A stretch of DNA of 24,528 bases from Apostichopus californicus (GCA_020650975.1 JAIPMN010009467.1:1-24528); one strand, 5' to 3'. Counted from the first letter of the stretch, positions 10,840-20,779 are shown. A program made the numbers and translations. Notes: generated by a model not told the origin, from the sequence alone.

Positions 10840-11045
10840 AAGTTTTCATCATTTGGAAGACTATTTCAGATGGGATAACCATGCATTTCTACTGGATGAC
10901 AAACCCACCTAATTTAAGTCATCCAGGCCTCGAACTGAGGACCTCCCAAATAATAGATTTCCATTGCTTCTAACGTGACCGGGTTTAATGACTTTTAATT
11001 TTATACACTTTAATCCACTTGACCAAAGCACTGGTTGCAATCAGG
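10840..11045 (-). mobile_element. tRNA-derived SINE fragment
   Basis: The minus strand has an A box TGGTCAAGTGG (11015-11025) and a B box AGTTCGAGGCC (10926-10936), the two internal promoter boxes of a tRNA gene, here about 80 nt apart, followed by a non-tRNA body. No tRNA cloverleaf can be formed across the whole head, so this is a decayed SINE and not a tRNA gene. Directly after the B box lies a 9-bp inverted repeat, CTGGATGAC / GTCATCCAG (10892-10900 and 10918-10926). Confidence 0.6.
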
Positions 11046-11120
11046 GACAGGAATGAATTCATTTGATAAATTAACCAAAGAAACGAGAGTTTGATCTAGA
11101 CAGAGCTTTTCTTCTTACTT

Positions 11121-11525
11121 GCCTCCCTGTGCGATGCTGACAGCTACCTTAAACCAAACTATGGACACTTGACCGATGACAGGACCCTCCCTATGCGATG
11201 CTGACAGCTACCTAAAACCAAATTACGGACACTTGACCGATGACAGGGCCCTCCCTATGCGATGCTGACAGCTACCTAAAACCAAATTACGGACACTTGA
11301 CCGATGACAGGGCCCTCCCTATGCGATGCTGACAGCTACCTAAAACCAAATTACCGACACTTGACCGATGACAGGGCCCTCCCTATGCGATGCTGACAGC
11401 TACCTTAAACCAAACTACAGACACTTGACCGATGACAGGGCCCTCCCTATGCGATGCTGACAGCTACCTTAAACCAAACTACAGACACTTGACCGATGAC
11501 AGGGCCCTCCCTGTGTGATACTCAC
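11121..11525. repeat. 64-bp minisatellite, about 6 copies
   Basis: The word GCGATGCTGACAGCTACC starts at 11131, 11195, 11259, 11323, 11387 and 11451, exactly 64 bp apart, and a degenerate seventh start lies near 11515. Copies differ at a few positions (ACCTTAAACC or ACCTAAAACC, TACGG or TACAG). The outer copies resemble each other more than the middle ones do. The array lies in intron 10, 35 nt past the exon 10 donor. Confidence 0.95.
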
Positions 11526-11558
11526 AGTATGTTTACACATAGCTTGATGATACCTTAC

Positions 11559-11680
11559 CTGACATTATCACTCTGATTAAACTTATCAGCCATGGCTTTA
11601 CGAGTCTGGGCTTCCACACTGCCATCGATTCGGAAATAATCCACTCCTTTGGTCCAGGTATCGTAACGCTCAAACTCAAG
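11559..11680 (-). CDS. ATRX: ATRX local exon 10: second lobe, DG(S) motif
   Basis: The exon has 122 nt and encodes residues 473-512 plus AG of Arg 513. The sequence WTKGVDYFRIDGSVEAQTR followed by KFNQSDNV matches ATRX WLRNIDYYRLDGSTTAQSR and FNDETNVR. The YxRxDGS turn is a hallmark of the second SNF2 lobe. The acceptor is atgtacttag and the donor is GTAAGG. A 64-bp tandem array starts only about 35 nt downstream of this donor. Confidence 0.94.
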
Positions 11681-12226
11681 CTAAGTACATAGAGAGAGGG
11701 AGAAGGAGGAGCAAAATGTTAAATGCAAAGCCAATCATGAAAGCCACGATAATGAAACATAAATTAACTAATAACCAGTAATTCATATTCACTGCAACCT
11801 TAGCGATGTATCATGTACGGTAACCTTGCATGTTCCCTGACTTACATATTAACTGTGGTAAACCTATGGAGCTGCACTGATAGACACTGCAGCTGATGTG
11901 CTTGAAAGTAAAAATGTATACCAGTTTTTCAAACGCTACTTTAGTCCGGTACAGTTTAATGGAAGACCAATTCAGTGCAAGAAGGAACACTTTATTTGTA
12001 TTCCTGAGGCACTTTAGCAAACTATTTCACCCATTTACTGGAATTGTACAGCAAACTTTAATATAACTTACTTGCTTTACAACATATTTGGGATGATAAA
12101 GAGTTTGTTCACAGACTATGTCCTTAAATCTCATTCCTAGATAAGGCAACTCACTGAGCTAGGCAACAACAACCACCAAAGCTCTCAAATGGAACTGAAA
12201 ACAAAGTAATTTGACATCTAACTAAC

Positions 12227-12356
12227 CTCAATTTCCTCACTTGAGGCGAGTGCGATCTTGCGACTCTCAGTTCCTGTTGCAACATTCTTGAGTGCTTGGT
12301 CTTCTAAAATATCTTCGATGAGATCGAGGGTTAACAGACTTTGACTGAACAAGAGG
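12227..12356 (-). CDS. ATRX: ATRX local exon 9: helicase motif IV
   Basis: This 130-nt exon encodes residues 429-472. It starts LLFSQSLLTLDLIEDIL (motif IV; ATRX has VLVFSQSLISLDLIEDFL), then a divergent charged segment ending SSEEIE. The divergent segment corresponds to the loop that varies between ATRX orthologues. The acceptor is catctttacag and the donor is GTTAGT, a mild departure from GTAAGT. Phase 0 at the 3' end leads straight into LEFERYDTW of exon 10. Confidence 0.93.
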
Positions 12357-12534
12357 CTGTAAAGATGTAGAGTAAAATATACCACGCTTTCAACCTGCAT
12401 ATTGTGTTTAGGCGTAACTTTGAGTCACATTCACCAAGCCATTTTATATGGACGCGGATACAACGGATACCAGTCGTCAAATTAAATTATGCGGATATAA
12501 TCATTAGCTGTTCATGCGACAACAATCATTAGAT

Positions 12535-13205
12535 GTTGATAAACTACAATACAATTAATTACACTACAATGTAACACAATAGGCTACAATACAATACAAA
12601 AGAATAAGCTACAATACAATTAAATGCACTACACTACACTAACCTGCACTACAATGCAACACAATAGGCTACAATACAATACAACAGAATAAACTACAAT
12701 ACAATTAAATGCATTACACTACACTAACCTACACTACAATACAACACAACACAATAGGCTACAATACAACACAAAAGAATAAGCTACAATACAATTAAAT
12801 GCACTACACTACACTACACTAACCTACACTACAACACAACACAATAGGCTACAATACAACACAAAAGAATAAGCTACAATACAATTAAATGCACTACACT
12901 ACACTAACCTACACTACAACACAACACAATAGGCTACAATACAACACAAAAGAATAAGCTACAATACAATTAAATGCACTACACTACACTAACCTACACT
13001 ACAATGCAACACAATAGGCTACAATACAAAAGAATAAGCTACAGTACAATTAAATGCACTACTCTACACTAACCTACAATACAATGCAACATTAGGCTAC
13101 AATACAACAGAATAAACTGCTATATAATTAAATGCACTACACTACACTAACCAACAATAAAATTCAACACAACACAATAGGCTATTATAAAATACAAAAG
13201 GATAC
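12535..13205. repeat. 85-90-bp tandem array built from CTACAATACA words
   Basis: The word AGGCTACAAT or AGGCTATTAT recurs at 12581, 12666, 12756, 12846, 12931, 13016, 13094 and 13181, so the period is 78-90 bp with about 8 copies. Each unit contains a shorter CACTACA simple repeat, whose copy number makes the period vary. The plus strand has almost no G apart from AGGCT and ATGCA. The array fills most of intron 8. Confidence 0.92.
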
Positions 13206-13341
13206 AATTGGCATTCTTCATAAATGTGACAAATTTCAGAATACCAAATCGTTTGGTCAATATTGATGACCTCTGACCCCCCCATGGGGTTTGAAAGGTA
13301 TTGGAAGCATTTTAGTATATTTATATGTAAAAATAACTTAC

Positions 13342-13495
13342 ACCTTCTCTCCGACGGCAGCTGCTAGTTTCAAGATCTCAAAGAGTAGGATCATCTTTCC
13401 ACTTATCTCAATCTTCAGATGTTCTGTATCGTCCACCAGATCAGTGAACCATTGTTTCTTTGGAGGAGGGGGTTCTAATTCTGTGATGTCATCCT
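13342..13495 (-). CDS. ATRX: ATRX local exon 8: start of second helicase lobe
   Basis: The exon has 154 nt and encodes residues 378-428 plus two bases of Val 429. It begins in the acidic linker (EDDITELEPPPPKKQWF) and enters the second lobe with LKIEISGKMILLFEIL and VGEK. ATRX has LEHSGKMVLLFEILRMA here. The acceptor is aatttttcag. The donor was placed at GT|GTAAGT and not two bases earlier, because GT|C then restores the Val of the KVLLFSQSL motif IV with exon 9. Confidence 0.93.
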
Positions 13496-15463
13496 CTGAA
13501 AAATTAAAACAAAGAGAAGAAAGAAGATGAGGCATTGTCATATCAAAGACAATACTAGGCTAGAATATTTCTCTAAAAGACGATAAAGAAGTTCAACCAC
13601 CAAGTGAGAATAGATGCAAACAAAAGCGAGAAAGACAAGCACACACAGATAAGCCCATCAGGCCCGTAGCTAGTCACAAACAAATGTTCCACTTGAATCT
13701 AACAAGGTAAATGATGGAAGGTATTAAAGGCATGGACAATAAATTAATGCAATATAATTACAGAAAATTAGAAATTATTCTTAAAGTAGTAAAAAAAATT
13801 TAAAATCTGTAAAATTTCAAGAAAAGTTCAAAACGTCAAAAGCTCATCATCTGAGGATAAGATAAAACCGGCTGATGGGAACGGTCTAACAATTTGCTCT
13901 TGTTTGCTAACCTTGTTTGCTAATCTCGTTTGCTAATTTTCGGCTAGTCCCCCGGGTACACATTCATTACACAGTCAAGCTGAAACCTGGGCTATACTAT
14001 AGGGGCATACGTAATCCTAATGTTACTATGTATATAGGCCATGCAGGCCTTCAGTCATGTTAATAGTAAGACTGTAAGCAACTGTTCATTGAACCTGTGA
14101 ACTGATCTAAAGTGCAAGGCCACATATTTTATATTTACTAATAATATCCTTAAATTGCTTTTTCAAAATCAACACATGTGATGTTTTTCCACTAGTGATG
14201 GTTCTGAGTGATTAATGAAAAAGTATTTCAATTCGAAACTCTACGGCCTTTCAAACCTTACAGTGCGATGTCCCGTTTAAGAATTACTTGTGAAAATGTG
14301 GTTGGAAAACTTCCTTACAAGATTTATTGGGGTATATTTGCATAAAATTGCTCTAATGAAGCAATGGGAGATAATTAATAGTATATTTTGCATACTAAAA
14401 GTTTCTCATCAGAAAATTACGGCACTTATACAACACTGAGATATCATACTTGTGCTAGGGCCTATCCAACCTGTTCTTTCATTACTGTGCACTAAGGCTA
14501 GCTCTCTAGGTCTGGCTATTTTTAGATTACTTGGAAAGTTCATAGAAACTACATTAATCAACCCTGATTGTTAAATAGTCATGTCTTTCCACTGTGTAAT
14601 TATGGACCAATTGTTGCATTGAAAGCTTGAAAGACTGAAATGCAGAGAGATTGATTAGGCTGTACAGTACAGAACAGTTCAGAAGTAGACAAACTCTCGG
14701 GCAGGAACAGTAACAAATTTTCACCAAATTTTACACTCAAACACAGGAATATCACCAAAATGATGAATATTATGGAAGGATACTCATGAATTTTTGCCTC
14801 CCTTTCATGATTTGTGTTAATGTTAACTGAAAATAGAGAATGATGTTAGTGACTTTTACAAATTTTCCAGATTGGGTAGTAAAGGCTTGGACAGAGTAAC
14901 AAGTTTCTGGGTCCGTACCCCCCGGGGTTCCCCTTCCCATCACTCATACACACATTAAGTGCTTCTGCACTGAGCAGGACTACTCTCATTAAAGATGACA
15001 ATAATAAAAAAATAAAAAATAAATAAATAAAAAAAGAGACGTGGAAAGACAATATGGTGTCTCCTAACATGCAAGAACATGCTCTATTTGAATCTTAACA
15101 GGACAAAGTGAACATAATTTAAAAACATTCACATGAAAATAAATTATTCTAAAAAAAATCAATATTATGTCAACAAACAATCGTTGAACACCAAGTAACA
15201 AAGACAAAGTTCCAACAGACCAGCTTTTTAGAAATACCAGAATGAAGAAAAAAAAAATAAAGAAAGGAGAGATAATACAATGGGGCCCAATCTGGTTGCA
15301 GGATTACATTCTATGTCATTTATGAGATGCCTAGACAATGATGGACTGTATTCAATGGATTGGACTGTTATAAATATTCCTCTAAGTGGATATCATACAT
15401 AAAATAATCTCAGATGCACCACGAGAAATTATAGACATTGTCTGTCAATTTTTAATGACTTAC
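13496..15463 (-). other. ATRX: Intron 7, no gene
   Basis: The longest intron between recognised exons (2.0 kb). It has a small triplicate of TTTGCTAAYCTYG at about 13894-13935, a candidate pair of TTAA-flanked ends at 13724 and 14277 that was not accepted as an element, and an A-rich run at 15001-15035. Nothing coding was recognised. Confidence 0.6.
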
Positions 15464-15573
15464 CTTCATCGCCCCTGGTCCTTCTCGTATTCCACGTTTT
15501 GATGACTTCTATGCTACTATCAGAATCCTCTGATTGGTTCTTCTTAGATGTTGTTCCATTGTTCTCTGGACTG
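15464..15573 (-). CDS. ATRX: ATRX local exon 7: linker with EVIKTWNTR
   Basis: This 110-nt exon (residues 341-377 and part of 378) encodes a polar stretch, then SSIEVIKTWNTRRTRGDE. ATRX has VEVIKVWNSRSRGG at the same place, which anchors the assignment. The donor is GTAAGT after G (GAA G|AG gives Glu-Glu with exon 8). The acceptor is a tandem NAGNAG, cttttacagcag, so the exon may start at 15573 or 15570. Both keep the frame and differ by one Ser. I chose the upstream AG, with low certainty between the two. Confidence 0.9.
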
Positions 15574-15784
15574 CTGTAAAAGAAAAGCACACACAAAAAA
15601 AAACTAAATTATGTCCCATTTTATCTTCTTTTGGAAGCAGTGAGAAATAATTTTCCACCAGAACAGGACACAAATCAGCAATGAAGGGAGTAAGAAGCAA
15701 ATATAGTTGTCTTTGCTCTTTGACAGATGTGTTCATTTATTTGTTAATTTGTTTTTTCCACAACAATTAACAAACTCAGTTGTT

Positions 15785-15832
15785 AATCCCCTCCCCAACC
15801 ACCATCCACCTCCCCCCCCCACCCTCTTCCCA
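15785..15832 (-). promoter_or_regulatory. ATRX: G-run cluster in intron 6 (possible G-quadruplex, sense strand)
   Basis: The plus strand is C-rich, so the pre-mRNA carries several runs of three or more G in about 45 nt upstream of exon 7, including one of nine. Four or more close G-runs meet the usual G-quadruplex pattern. Any role is inferred. Confidence 0.5.
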
Positions 15833-16201
15833 TTCCGGCAAGCCCACGTTTGAACAATATACAATTAGATAAACAATAGCTTAATATTGATTATTAAGAA
15901 GATGCCTGGTATACTTATATTCCCTGAAACAGGGAGTGCTATTGTATGTGGACCTCAGAGTGTTATCTGCTATTGTCTGCTTGCAAATTTCCAGCCTCTT
16001 GTTGTGTTACTACATTATCTACTTCAATGGAAGACCCTCAAATGATTTATCTCTTCCTATTAACTTCTTCTGTATCTTGTATATATTTACACAATATTCG
16101 GTCTTCAAAATTTTCTCAAATGTCATAGTTTTAATACTCAGCTTGCAAAAAGAATGAAGAAGAAAGGGCAAATAGCTGTCCTCTTAGAAGGTAAATCTTA
16201 C

Positions 16202-16356
16202 TTGCTAGGTCCAGCTTCAGGATGTTTTTCTCTGATTGCACGCATCAACTCATCACCAGATGAAGAGTCTCTCACTTGCTCTACCACTTCCTCTTCCTCC
16301 GAAGTGTCTACTTCCGTCTCATCATCGATGAAGCATTTTATCTCATCCGTCATTTT
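16202..16356 (-). CDS. ATRX: ATRX local exon 6: acidic linker, first part
   Basis: The exon has 155 nt, residues 290-340 plus two bases. It encodes KMTDEIKCFIDDETEVD followed by an acidic run (SEEEEVVEQ) and a short EKHPEAGPS. ATRX has a long acidic, low-conservation insert between the helicase lobes at this place, and the exon is assigned by position, composition and splice phase more than by identity. The acceptor is cttttatag and the donor is AA|GTAAGA. The split AA|C codon gives Asn with exon 7. Confidence 0.82.
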
Positions 16357-16879
16357 CTATAAAAGAAAATTCAAAATTTAAAAGTAATCAGAGAAAAGAT
16401 GGTTTATTGAGTAATCCATGCCCTCCCATCTTTCTTCCCAATATCAAGAAAAGTCTTCGCAGTGGTAATTTATCTAGAGAAGTTTAACAGATTTCCAAAT
16501 TAATTTAAGGAATCTATGGGAAGGACAGGTGTCATCATTCTTGTATACCACCTAAAAAAAACCTGTAAACAAAATATAATAACACTTCAGAATGGCTGCT
16601 TCTTTGAATCAATACAGGCCTATGTATCCAATCTTTTTATGTTTCTTTCTTTAATAGTCACAATGAAGTTATCTAAATTTTCAAACTAAACTATGGAATT
16701 TTCATTATACTGCATGATTAGAAAAAGTTGATTTACTTATTCCGACGCTAGCTTTTAATATTACAATTTTTTAAATAATAATCAATTAATAAGTTTCTGG
16801 TTTATTATAGCAGCTAACAACATTACAAGACAATGGCTACTTGTTTGAGGGAGGAGGATATTTTTTTCATTTGGCTCAT

Positions 16880-16900
16880 GGGGCGGGGGGGGGGGAGGGT
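16880..16900. repeat. Poly-G tract in intron 5
   Basis: A plus-strand G run of about ten, followed by GGGAGGGTG, gives a C-run in the transcript. Confidence 0.85.
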
Positions 16901-17037
16901 GTGTGAAAGAAGGATGAAGGGTCACACAACCATGGAGGAGCATCCATCCCCTCCTTAATTGCCTCTCCATGCCAGTCTACAACACTTCTGGTACATAACG
17001 ACTGACAAAGCATTGGAAGGCAGCATTTCTTCTTTCT

Positions 17038-17072
17038 TCCCAGCCACCCCCCCCCCCCCACCATCCCTTCCA
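17038..17072 (-). promoter_or_regulatory. ATRX: G-run cluster downstream of the exon 5 donor
   Basis: The transcript strand has a run of about 13 G flanked by shorter G-runs, beginning about 65 nt past the weak GTTTGT donor of exon 5. Intronic G-runs near donors are known to bind hnRNP H/F and to promote use of weak sites. That effect here is inferred. Confidence 0.5.
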
Positions 17073-17139
17073 CCAAATTATAAACAAAGCGCATAGAAAA
17101 CAATGTAAAATCAGACACAAATGACATTTATAAACAAAC

Positions 17140-17373
17140 CCTTTTCTCAGTTCTGATAGCAGCCAGTTTGAGTAGCCTGGGATGAGTCCAGACATTCATC
17201 AATACTTGATAATCCTTGAAGAGGGAGACGGTTCTACCGTCCAGGTTGTTGGAACCGCTGTAGCGATCCAGATACCGCTGGTAGAGCTCAATCTGCTTAG
17301 GGGATAACCGGATCAGGACCACAAATTCATGCTTAGGGGGTAAATAGGGGGCCAGAGCTGAATAGTCCTTCCT
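17140..17373 (-). CDS. ATRX: ATRX local exon 5: SNF2 protrusion, WTHP motif
   Basis: This is a phase-0 exon of 78 codons (residues 212-289). It starts RKDYSALAPYLPPKHEF, as in ATRX RKDYTALTKFLPPKHEY, and contains LSPKQIELYQRYLDRYSG and LMNVWTHPRLLKL. The WTHP motif is typical of the ATRX group. The acceptor is tttttgtag-like (gttttgtag). The donor is the weaker GTTTGT, preceded by AAAAGG, and a G-rich stretch lies about 65 nt downstream of it. Joining R289 to the next exon's KMTDEIK keeps phase 0. Confidence 0.92.
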
Positions 17374-17954
17374 CTACAAAACAGAACAGGCGAATAAAAA
17401 ACTGATGATATCGAGAAACAATAACATGTGGCAGCATCGGACAATAAAAGCGAGAATTAACTGTTACAATTTCTACTAAATGGCATAAAAATTTTTTTTT
17501 AAATTAATAAGAACTGTGAAACATCAAAGTCCCATGGTGAAAGCCTGCGTAACATACAACAAAATGATGTTTTTTAATGCAAGTTTGATTCATAAAATGT
17601 ATTTTTGAATAAACATTCAATTGGAACACATCATTGTAATCTTTCACAACTTCCATGCCTTATTAACAAAGGCTTCAGAAGATGAAGTTAAGTTCATTGC
17701 TTCACTGTTTTCCTCTGATTTTGCTAATATGTAAGTGACTTGCTTAGCATCATAAAATAATTGCCTTCCGGGCTGTTATCTACATTCTTACTAGAAAGAC
17801 AAGTGAAACTTTTTGATATCCTACGATGGCTGGTTGGATAGCCACCAAATGTGTTATGCAAGTTATAAACTATTCTACTTTTCACATATATATATGGAGC
17901 TGTGGATTGATGCTTAGAGTTATAAAAATAACTGCCATTCAGTGATATGTACAT

Positions 17955-18365
17955 TCTACAGGCTAGAGGGAATGGCGATCCTATACTAGGCTATATCAGG
18001 CACAAGGCAATCTATACTAGGTTAGAGGCTAGATATAGCCTATACTAGGCTATATCAGGCTCAATGTAATCTACACTAGGCTAGAGGCTAGAGATAGCAT
18101 CTACTAGGCTATATCAGGCTCAAGCTAATCAAGACTAGGCTAGATATAGCCTATACTAGGTTATATCAGGCACAAGGCAATCTATACTACCCTAGAGATA
18201 GCATCTACTATGCTACAGTATATCAGGCTCAAGCTAATCTATACTAGACTAGAGGCTAGATAGCATCTACTAGGCTATATCAGGCTAGAGGCAATCTATA
18301 CTAGGCTTGATATAGCCTATACTAGGTTGTATTAGGCTAGAGGCATTGTAGAGGCAATCTATACC
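17955..18365. repeat. 52-59-bp tandem array (CTAGGCTATATCAGGC)
   Basis: TATATCAGG starts at 17992, 18051, 18110, 18162, 18219 and 18276, with a diverged copy near 18329, so about seven units of 52-59 bp. Each unit also carries AGGCTAGAGGCAATCTATACT or variants. The array ends 200 nt downstream of the exon 4 donor in intron 4. Confidence 0.92.
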
Positions 18366-18566
18366 CTACTTTAACAAGATAAATCTCCATAACAACATCT
18401 CCCACCAACTAAGCACATGAGGGGCAGGTGTTGACTGATCGTCTGTGTATAAGCAGTAAACCTTAACACTCCGGCAAATACAATATTTCAATACACAGTG
18501 CTCGTCCACATGAAACCCTATTTTCAAAAGTTTATTGCTTCTATGTTTCGTTTTCCTGTTTCTTAC

Positions 18567-18742
18567 CTGAACGCTTCCAGACAGAAGATTATGAAGGATG
18601 TGCGCCCTCTTCTTCATGAGCTTGACATCGTAAGGGCTCGAGTCTGCACACTGACCGTTACTGATTGGATTTACAAAACGATTACTAAATTCCTTTCTTG
18701 TACCCAGGAGTTGTGGTTTGACAAATTGCACCATACAATGAT
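18567..18742 (-). CDS. ATRX: ATRX local exon 4: inter-lobe region
   Basis: The exon has 176 nt and encodes residues 153-211. It opens with the second part of a Tyr codon, then HCMVQFVKPQLLG, FSNRFVNPISNGQCADS and KKRAHILHNLLSGSVQ. The conserved FxNRFxNPIxNGQCADS and MKKRAHIL blocks are near-identical to ATRX and belong to the protrusion that links the two SNF2 lobes. The acceptor is gaattttcag and the donor is GTAAGA. The open frame continues past the donor but loses all similarity there. Confidence 0.95.
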
Positions 18743-18949
18743 CTGAAAATTCAAATTCAAAATGAAATATGAAGCAGTAATGATCCCTCCCGTCTTACAC
18801 ACAAACAAAATTACACAGAGTGTAATATGACCAAATAATACTTTCAAAACTTGAAAAGGAAAGCAAAAAAATCAACTAACAAACATTTTCATAACGATAT
18901 ATAACCTCATAATAAGCGAAAAATGAGAAACCCTACACATTAAAAGAGA

Positions 18950-19005
18950 AGAACCCCCACCCCACCTATCCTCACCCCCACACACCCACTCCCCCCCCCC
19001 ACACC
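18950..19005 (-). promoter_or_regulatory. ATRX: G-run cluster downstream of the exon 3 donor
   Basis: The plus strand is C-rich (ten C in a row plus several shorter C-runs). The pre-mRNA therefore has at least five G-runs of three or more within 55 nt, which meets the G-quadruplex pattern. It begins about 70 nt past the exon 3 donor in the 331-nt intron 3. Confidence 0.55.
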
Positions 19006-19073
19006 TCCTTTTCATATAAAATAAACATGAGGCACAAAGAAATAGAGCACACTTTGTTCGTGCATTGACTTAC

Positions 19074-19211
19074 ATTCTATCAAATTATTTTGCAGCGGAG
19101 TACCAGTCAGACAGATCCTCCGCCTCGTTTGTATACTGTTCATCGCCTTTGCTGTGGCTGTCGCATCGTTCTTCAGCAAGTGGCCTTCATCACAGATGAC
19201 CACATCTGGGC
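19074..19211 (-). CDS. ATRX: ATRX local exon 3: DEGH box and motif III
   Basis: This 138-nt exon carries the catalytic Walker B motif as DEGH (residues 114-117, in [12 protein letters not shown]) and motif III as LTGTPLQNN (residues 141-149). DEGH in place of the usual SNF2 DEAH is the form found in ATRX. The acidic pair coordinates Mg-ATP for hydrolysis (family knowledge). The acceptor is actctcag and the donor is T|GTAAGT. The split codons close as G|GC (Gly) with exon 2 and T|AT (Tyr) with exon 4, giving NNLIEYHCMV as in ATRX. All key residues visible here look intact. Confidence 0.95.
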
Positions 19212-19482
19212 CTGAGAGTAAACACAAAAGTGTTTAGCATCCAAATAAATCATTAAAGTTACGGATAAAGCATTTTCATTATCTATTATGTGTATGAAAA
19301 AGTTTTCATCCATTTGGTTGCCATGGGAAAGAGTTTGATACATACCATGTGATTTAGGAACCAACCCAACTACATTTTATACAGCCCAGATACTTGCAGA
19401 CAAGGACAGAGAAAATCAGCTTTCTTAACAGGAAACTTTTGACTAAAAATAATAGAAGAGAAACAAACAATAACTAACTCAC

Positions 19483-19660
19483 CTGGATCGACTAAGGTGT
19501 GAGCAAATGTTTCTTTCTGTCGTTTGTTTTTCACAAACCTTGAGAAAACCAAATTACGATACATGGTATACCCCATTACCATAACACCACCAGTTTTCTG
19601 CCAGTGTTTCAAAACATCAGCTCTGCTCCTGTTGTCTTTGACACTCGCTAATTCATATAC
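19483..19660 (-). CDS. ATRX: ATRX local exon 2: first helicase lobe
   Basis: This exon has 178 nt, entered in phase 0 and leaving one base (the first of a Gly codon). The acceptor is ttatctatcag and the donor is GTGAGT. It encodes residues 48-106, from VYELASVKDN through WQKTGGVMVMGYTMYRNL to THTL-like FAHTLVDP. ATRX has the matching stretch WQEDGGVMIIGYEMYRN followed by ALVDPG, so alignment is unambiguous. It forms the core of the first RecA-like lobe between motif Ia and the DEGH box. Confidence 0.93.
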
Positions 19661-20153
19661 CTGATAGATAAATAAATAAACAGAAGGATAATAGCTTTAA
19701 ATTCCTGGTGAAAGAAGGGCATGGATATCATGCTCCTTTGTGATTTACAAATGGCTACTTAGGTAACTTTGAAACAGTAACACAAGATTTTCAGATTGTT
19801 GGTCTTAAAAAACGATCTATTTTTGTTTAATATAATAATATCATTAAATCTATGCAATTAGAACAGGGCCATGAAAAGGACAATACATCACAATACAACT
19901 GATTAATACTGGTGGTATTTTGTTTTTGCATCTGGCAACAGTAGAATAAGTGATGTCATACCATATGATTATCACACCAATTTACAACAATTCACACCAA
20001 TTCAGCTGAAAATGTGTTTGGTTTTCTTTATAATGCTTAACTCATCTACTGGCATAGGAAAGTGATATATCTGGAAACAGTCGCATTTTGATGAAATTCT
20101 ACAGACAGGGAACCCTGACAGCTAAGCAAACATTCCAATTGTGTCAGTTTTAA

Positions 20154-20483
20154 AGGGTGAATCAACTAGAAGATTATCATAGAAAAATAGAGGTTTTGCA
20201 GAATATTTGCCGTTATGACATCAAGGAAGACTCCAAAGAAGACTCAAGGGTTTAGCCAGTCCAAACAGGTTACATTCAATCAACCGTATCTTGAGTTAGG
20301 GTTACGATACTGAAATGAAGTCTTTTGACTAAGGTAGCGATACATCATTTGATATATTGAGTTTGACTAACGGCGTGATATATTGATTTATTTTGATATA
20401 TTGATATATACATTTTGACTAACGGTGTGATATATTTCGTCTTTCCACCTAAGTGTCACATTATCTGACACTGGACTATCCCT
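20154..20483. mobile_element. Possible MITE flanked by TTAA
   Basis: The left end reads TTAA|AGGGTGAATC (TTAA at 20150-20153) and the right end reads GACTATCCCT|TTAA (TTAA at 20484-20487). The two ends begin with the same AGGG read inward, and a TTAA duplication is the mark of piggyBac and Kolobok elements. The terminal repeats match for only about four to six bases, so this could be chance. Inside, TTTGACTAACGGYGTGATAT occurs twice (about 20360-20430). Confidence 0.3.
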
Positions 20484-20638
20484 TTAAATCAACTACCATA
20501 AAATGTATTGCTTAAATTGTAGCTAATATTTAGAGCAAAGAAAGTTCATAAAGTGGGGTAGGGGGAGGGTTATGGCACCTTCTCGTACCTGTCCCCGTAG
20601 ATGGTATCTACTTCAAAAGTTCCTCTGCTTTTACTTAC

Positions 20639-20779
20639 TTCAATTGCATTGTCAAGGTCTTCTTGCCATTTCTCAAATTCCGCCTCCCAATTAAGGACGG
20701 TATTAAGAGGAGCCACCACCAGGGCGGTTTTGACCCCCGTCTGTTTCTCTCCCATGACTGTATGAAGATAGGCTATCAC
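20639..20779 (-). CDS. ATRX: ATRX local exon 1: helicase motif Ia region
   Basis: The exon has 47 codons, in phase 0 at both ends. It follows the acceptor tttgattgcag and ends at the donor GTAAGT. It encodes residues 1-47 of the partial protein. They start VIAYLHTVMGEK, which continues the missing GLGKTLQ Walker A exon, and run through ALVVAPLNTVLNW (motif Ia) and EFEKWQEDL. In ATRX this is the first RecA-like lobe, where ATP and DNA are contacted. The open frame runs past the donor for about 23 codons. The splice is preferred because joining GAA to the next exon's GTATATGAA restores the family pattern of LEVSELA-like sequence (here IEVYELA). Confidence 0.93.

Larger units (their letters stand above)
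4788..20779 (-). other. ATRX: ATRX gene, 3' part (16 exons, spliced gene span)
   Basis: This is the gene-level entry for the 16 exons listed separately. Every junction was set by a GT donor and AG acceptor, and every phase closes, giving an 885-residue C-terminal portion. The order of motifs matches ATRX, an ATP-dependent SNF2-family remodeller that works in the nucleus with DAXX to load histone H3.3 at heterochromatin and repeats (known for the family). Three features separate it from other SNF2 proteins: the YRFGQ form of motif VI, the acidic insert between the two helicase lobes, and the LTEEERKAAW block after the helicase. RAD54L2/ARIP4 is the closest alternative but fits the C-terminal blocks less well. 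The Walker A motif and ADD domain are upstream of the window. Confidence 0.93.

Noticed and set aside
10926..11025. Functional tRNA gene on the minus strand
   Set aside because: The A and B boxes are present, but the arms cannot pair into a cloverleaf and the spacing is too long, so a SINE head is the better reading.
13724..14280. TTAA-AGGCATGGACA and GGGACATCGCACTG ends as a second MITE
   Set aside because: The two ends align only with gaps, and no internal feature supports a 550-bp element.
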